DNA from: Robiginitomaculum sp.
Lineage (GTDB): Bacteria > Pseudomonadota > Alphaproteobacteria > Caulobacterales > Maricaulaceae
Reading direction: 5' to 3'
Assembly (NCBI GenBank): GCA_021776615.1
Contig: JAJFFO010000012.1
Location: forward strand, 1 to 64,000
Length of the DNA: 64,000 nucleotides
A program made the position numbers and the translations under genes. The notes under the pieces were generated by a model. That model did no database searches. It saw only the letters and a program-made list of their open reading frames with translations, and had not been told where the DNA came from. Below are positions 62,601 through 64,000 of this stretch, one piece after another (the first letter of the stretch is position 1; the number at the start of each line of letters is the position of its first letter).

Positions 62601-64000
62601 ATGGTAGATTTGGTCAAGTGGGATAAGCTGGACGCGGACAAATTTGCGGATGAGAACGACGCGCTTAGCGATATTGCCGCGCGCGCTGATTTGAACGCCA
62701 ATGCGCAACAAGAAATCCACCAAAATGCCATCAAACTTGTGCAAGAGGCACGCGCGACCACACGCCATAAAGGCATGATGGAAAGCTTTTTGCAGGAATT
62801 TGGCCTCTCCAACAAAGAGGGCCTGGCGCTGATGTGTCTGGCCGAAGCGTTATTGCGTGTACCGGATGCGCGGACCAAGGACGCGCTAATCGCGGAAAAG
62901 ATAAGCGAAGGAGATTGGGGAGCCCATGCCGGTCAATCTGATTCTTTTTTGGTCAATGCCTCGACCTGGGGATTGATGCTAACCGGCAGTTTGATCGAGC
63001 CTGATGCAAAACTGACGCGCGATCCGGCCGGTTATGTGCGCAATATTGCCGGCCGCATCGGCGAACCGGCCATCCGCGGCGCGATGATGCAGGCCATGCG
63101 CATTATGGGCGAACAATTTGTGCTGGGCCGGTCAATCAAGCTGGCTCTTAAAAATGGCCGCGAGGGCAAGGATCCCGGCTTGCACTCGTTTGACATGTTA
63201 GGCGAAGCGGCCTGCACCCATGCCGACGCCCAGCGTTATTTTGAACGCTATCGCGATGCCATAGCCGCCGTCGCGCAAAGCCGCGGCGACGGCGCGGTGC
63301 ACGAGGTCAATGGCATTTCGGTCAAGCTTTCCGCTCTGCACCCGCGCTATGAAATGCATCATGAAGCTATTTTGTTTGAGCAAATGTACCCGATGGTGCT
63401 TGAGCTGGCGCGTGATGCCGCCAAGGCCAATATCGGCTTCTGCCTTGATGCGGAAGAGGCTGATCGCCTGGTTTTATCGTTGAAAATTTTAGAAAAGCTG
63501 GCGCACGAACCGACGCTCAAAGGATGGGATGGTCTGGGGTTGGCGGTGCAGGCCTATCAAAAACGCGCCGCCGAAGTGCTGCGCCGCTTGCAAGATTTAG
63601 CACGCATTAGCGACCACCGTTTCATGGTGCGTTTGGTGAAGGGTGCGTATTGGGACACCGAGATTAAACTCGCCCAGCAATTAGGCGTGGCCGACTTTCC
63701 GGTGTGGACCACCAAGACGGCGACCGATTTGAACTATCTGGCCTGCGCGCGGGTTTTGTTGGCGGAACCAGATCTGCTTTTTGCCCAGTTCGCCACCCAT
63801 AACGCCCATACGCTGGCCGCGGTTTCGCATATGGCCGCACAAAGCGGTGTCGATATAGAATTTCAGCGCCTGCATGGCATGGGAGAGGCGCTGTATCGGG
63901 CGGCACAAACTATATATGGCAATATTTCGTGCCGCATATATGCCCCGGTTGGCAGCCATGAAGACCTGTTGCCATATCTGGTGCGGCGCTTATTGGAAAA
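62601..64000 (+). CDS. putA: Proline dehydrogenase/delta-1-pyrroline-5-carboxylate dehydrogenase, 5' part
   Basis: The window ends inside this gene; 466 codons are present. GAGAAAGAAA precedes the ATG. The protein opens MVDLVKWDKLDADKFADEND, then an arm and the PutA helical domain. The FAD-binding proline dehydrogenase barrel covers roughly residues 150-460 (VNGISVKLSALHPRYE, MVRLVKGAYWDTEIK, FATHNAHTLAA). It oxidises proline to glutamate in two steps with FAD and NAD. There is no N-terminal ribbon-helix-helix, so it is not expected to repress its own gene. The aldehyde dehydrogenase half lies beyond the window. Confidence 0.96.
   Translation, partial: MVDLVKWDKLDADKFADENDALSDIAARADLNANAQQEIHQNAIKLVQEARATTRHKGMMESFLQEFGLSNKEGLALMCLAEALLRVPDARTKDALIAEKISEGDWGAHAGQSDSFLVNASTWGLMLTGSLIEPDAKLTRDPAGYVRNIAGRIGEPAIRGAMMQAMRIMGEQFVLGRSIKLALKNGREGKDPGLHSFDMLGEAACTHADAQRYFERYRDAIAAVAQSRGDGAVHEVNGISVKLSALHPRYEMHHEAILFEQMYPMVLELARDAAKANIGFCLDAEEADRLVLSLKILEKLAHEPTLKGWDGLGLAVQAYQKRAAEVLRRLQDLARISDHRFMVRLVKGAYWDTEIKLAQQLGVADFPVWTTKTATDLNYLACARVLLAEPDLLFAQFATHNAHTLAAVSHMAAQSGVDIEFQRLHGMGEALYRAAQTIYGNISCRIYAPVGSHEDLLPYLVRRLLE

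Noticed and set aside
1-64000. CRISPR arrays, toxin-antitoxin or restriction systems, rRNA
   Set aside because: I looked for regular spaced repeats and typical motifs and saw none.

Overview
The window is a stretch of an alphaproteobacterial chromosome of moderate GC content. Class-level markers are an Irr-type Fur regulator next to fabA-fabB-fabI, a class I lysyl-tRNA synthetase, DUF2948 and UPF0262 proteins, a ScfR/RamB-like regulator divergent from isocitrate lyase, an alphaproteobacterial ribbon-helix-helix protein and PutA. I cannot place it below class from sequence alone. It is ordinary dense chromosome: no phage, insertion sequence, CRISPR array, conjugation gene or rRNA was seen. There is one tRNA gene (Ser, GGA).

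Layout. 1-1934: a repeat-rich, gene-poor stretch around an AT-richer gene for an exported alpha/beta hydrolase; it carries two copies of a 145-bp dispersed element and an array of REP-like hairpins. 1935-14580: housekeeping genes (rarD, asd, priA, transaldolase, DUF484-xerC, a LuxR solo, and the overlapping operon ppk2-thioesterase-map-radC). 14716-25874: a TonB-dependent receptor, aceA with its divergent regulator, MscS channel, MoeB-like enzyme, metallo-hydrolase, hydroxyacid dehydrogenase and small envelope proteins. 25881-32406: irr, the unsaturated fatty acid genes, alkaline phosphatase and an amino acid:sodium symporter. 32467-37817: response regulator, an unusual peptidoglycan-binding protein with repeats, VanZ-like protein, AhpD-like protein, msrA, tRNA-Ser with three downstream repeats, and a lipoprotein methyltransferase. 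37886-45525: GntR/ABC-2 operon, a structured 575-bp intergenic region, a giant beta-propeller amidohydrolase, and DUF2948-UPF0262-LMW phosphatase. 45522-64000: yceI-yceI-b561/yceI-tsaC-FAD dehydrogenase operon, hisS-pgi, dsbD, lysK, a DUF4153 membrane protein, thyA/folA and the 5' part of putA.

How genes work together. Acetate or fatty acid use is represented by aceA and its likely regulator. Membrane lipid unsaturation is represented by fabA/fabB/fabI beside the iron/heme sensor Irr. Envelope redox and lipid handling are represented by three YceI domains, cytochrome b561, DsbD and MsrA. One-carbon and nucleotide metabolism is represented by thyA and folA.

No clear new defence or mobile system is present. 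The signals most worth following are the three structured repeats behind tRNA-Ser, the hairpin-dense gene-free region at 40219-40566, the repeat-bearing peptidoglycan-binding protein, the lipoprotein methyltransferase, the LMW phosphatase with Asn in place of its expected acid, the YceI operon, and several perfect dyads upstream of genes. All start choices, operators and terminators come from reading the sequence by eye; no search was run.
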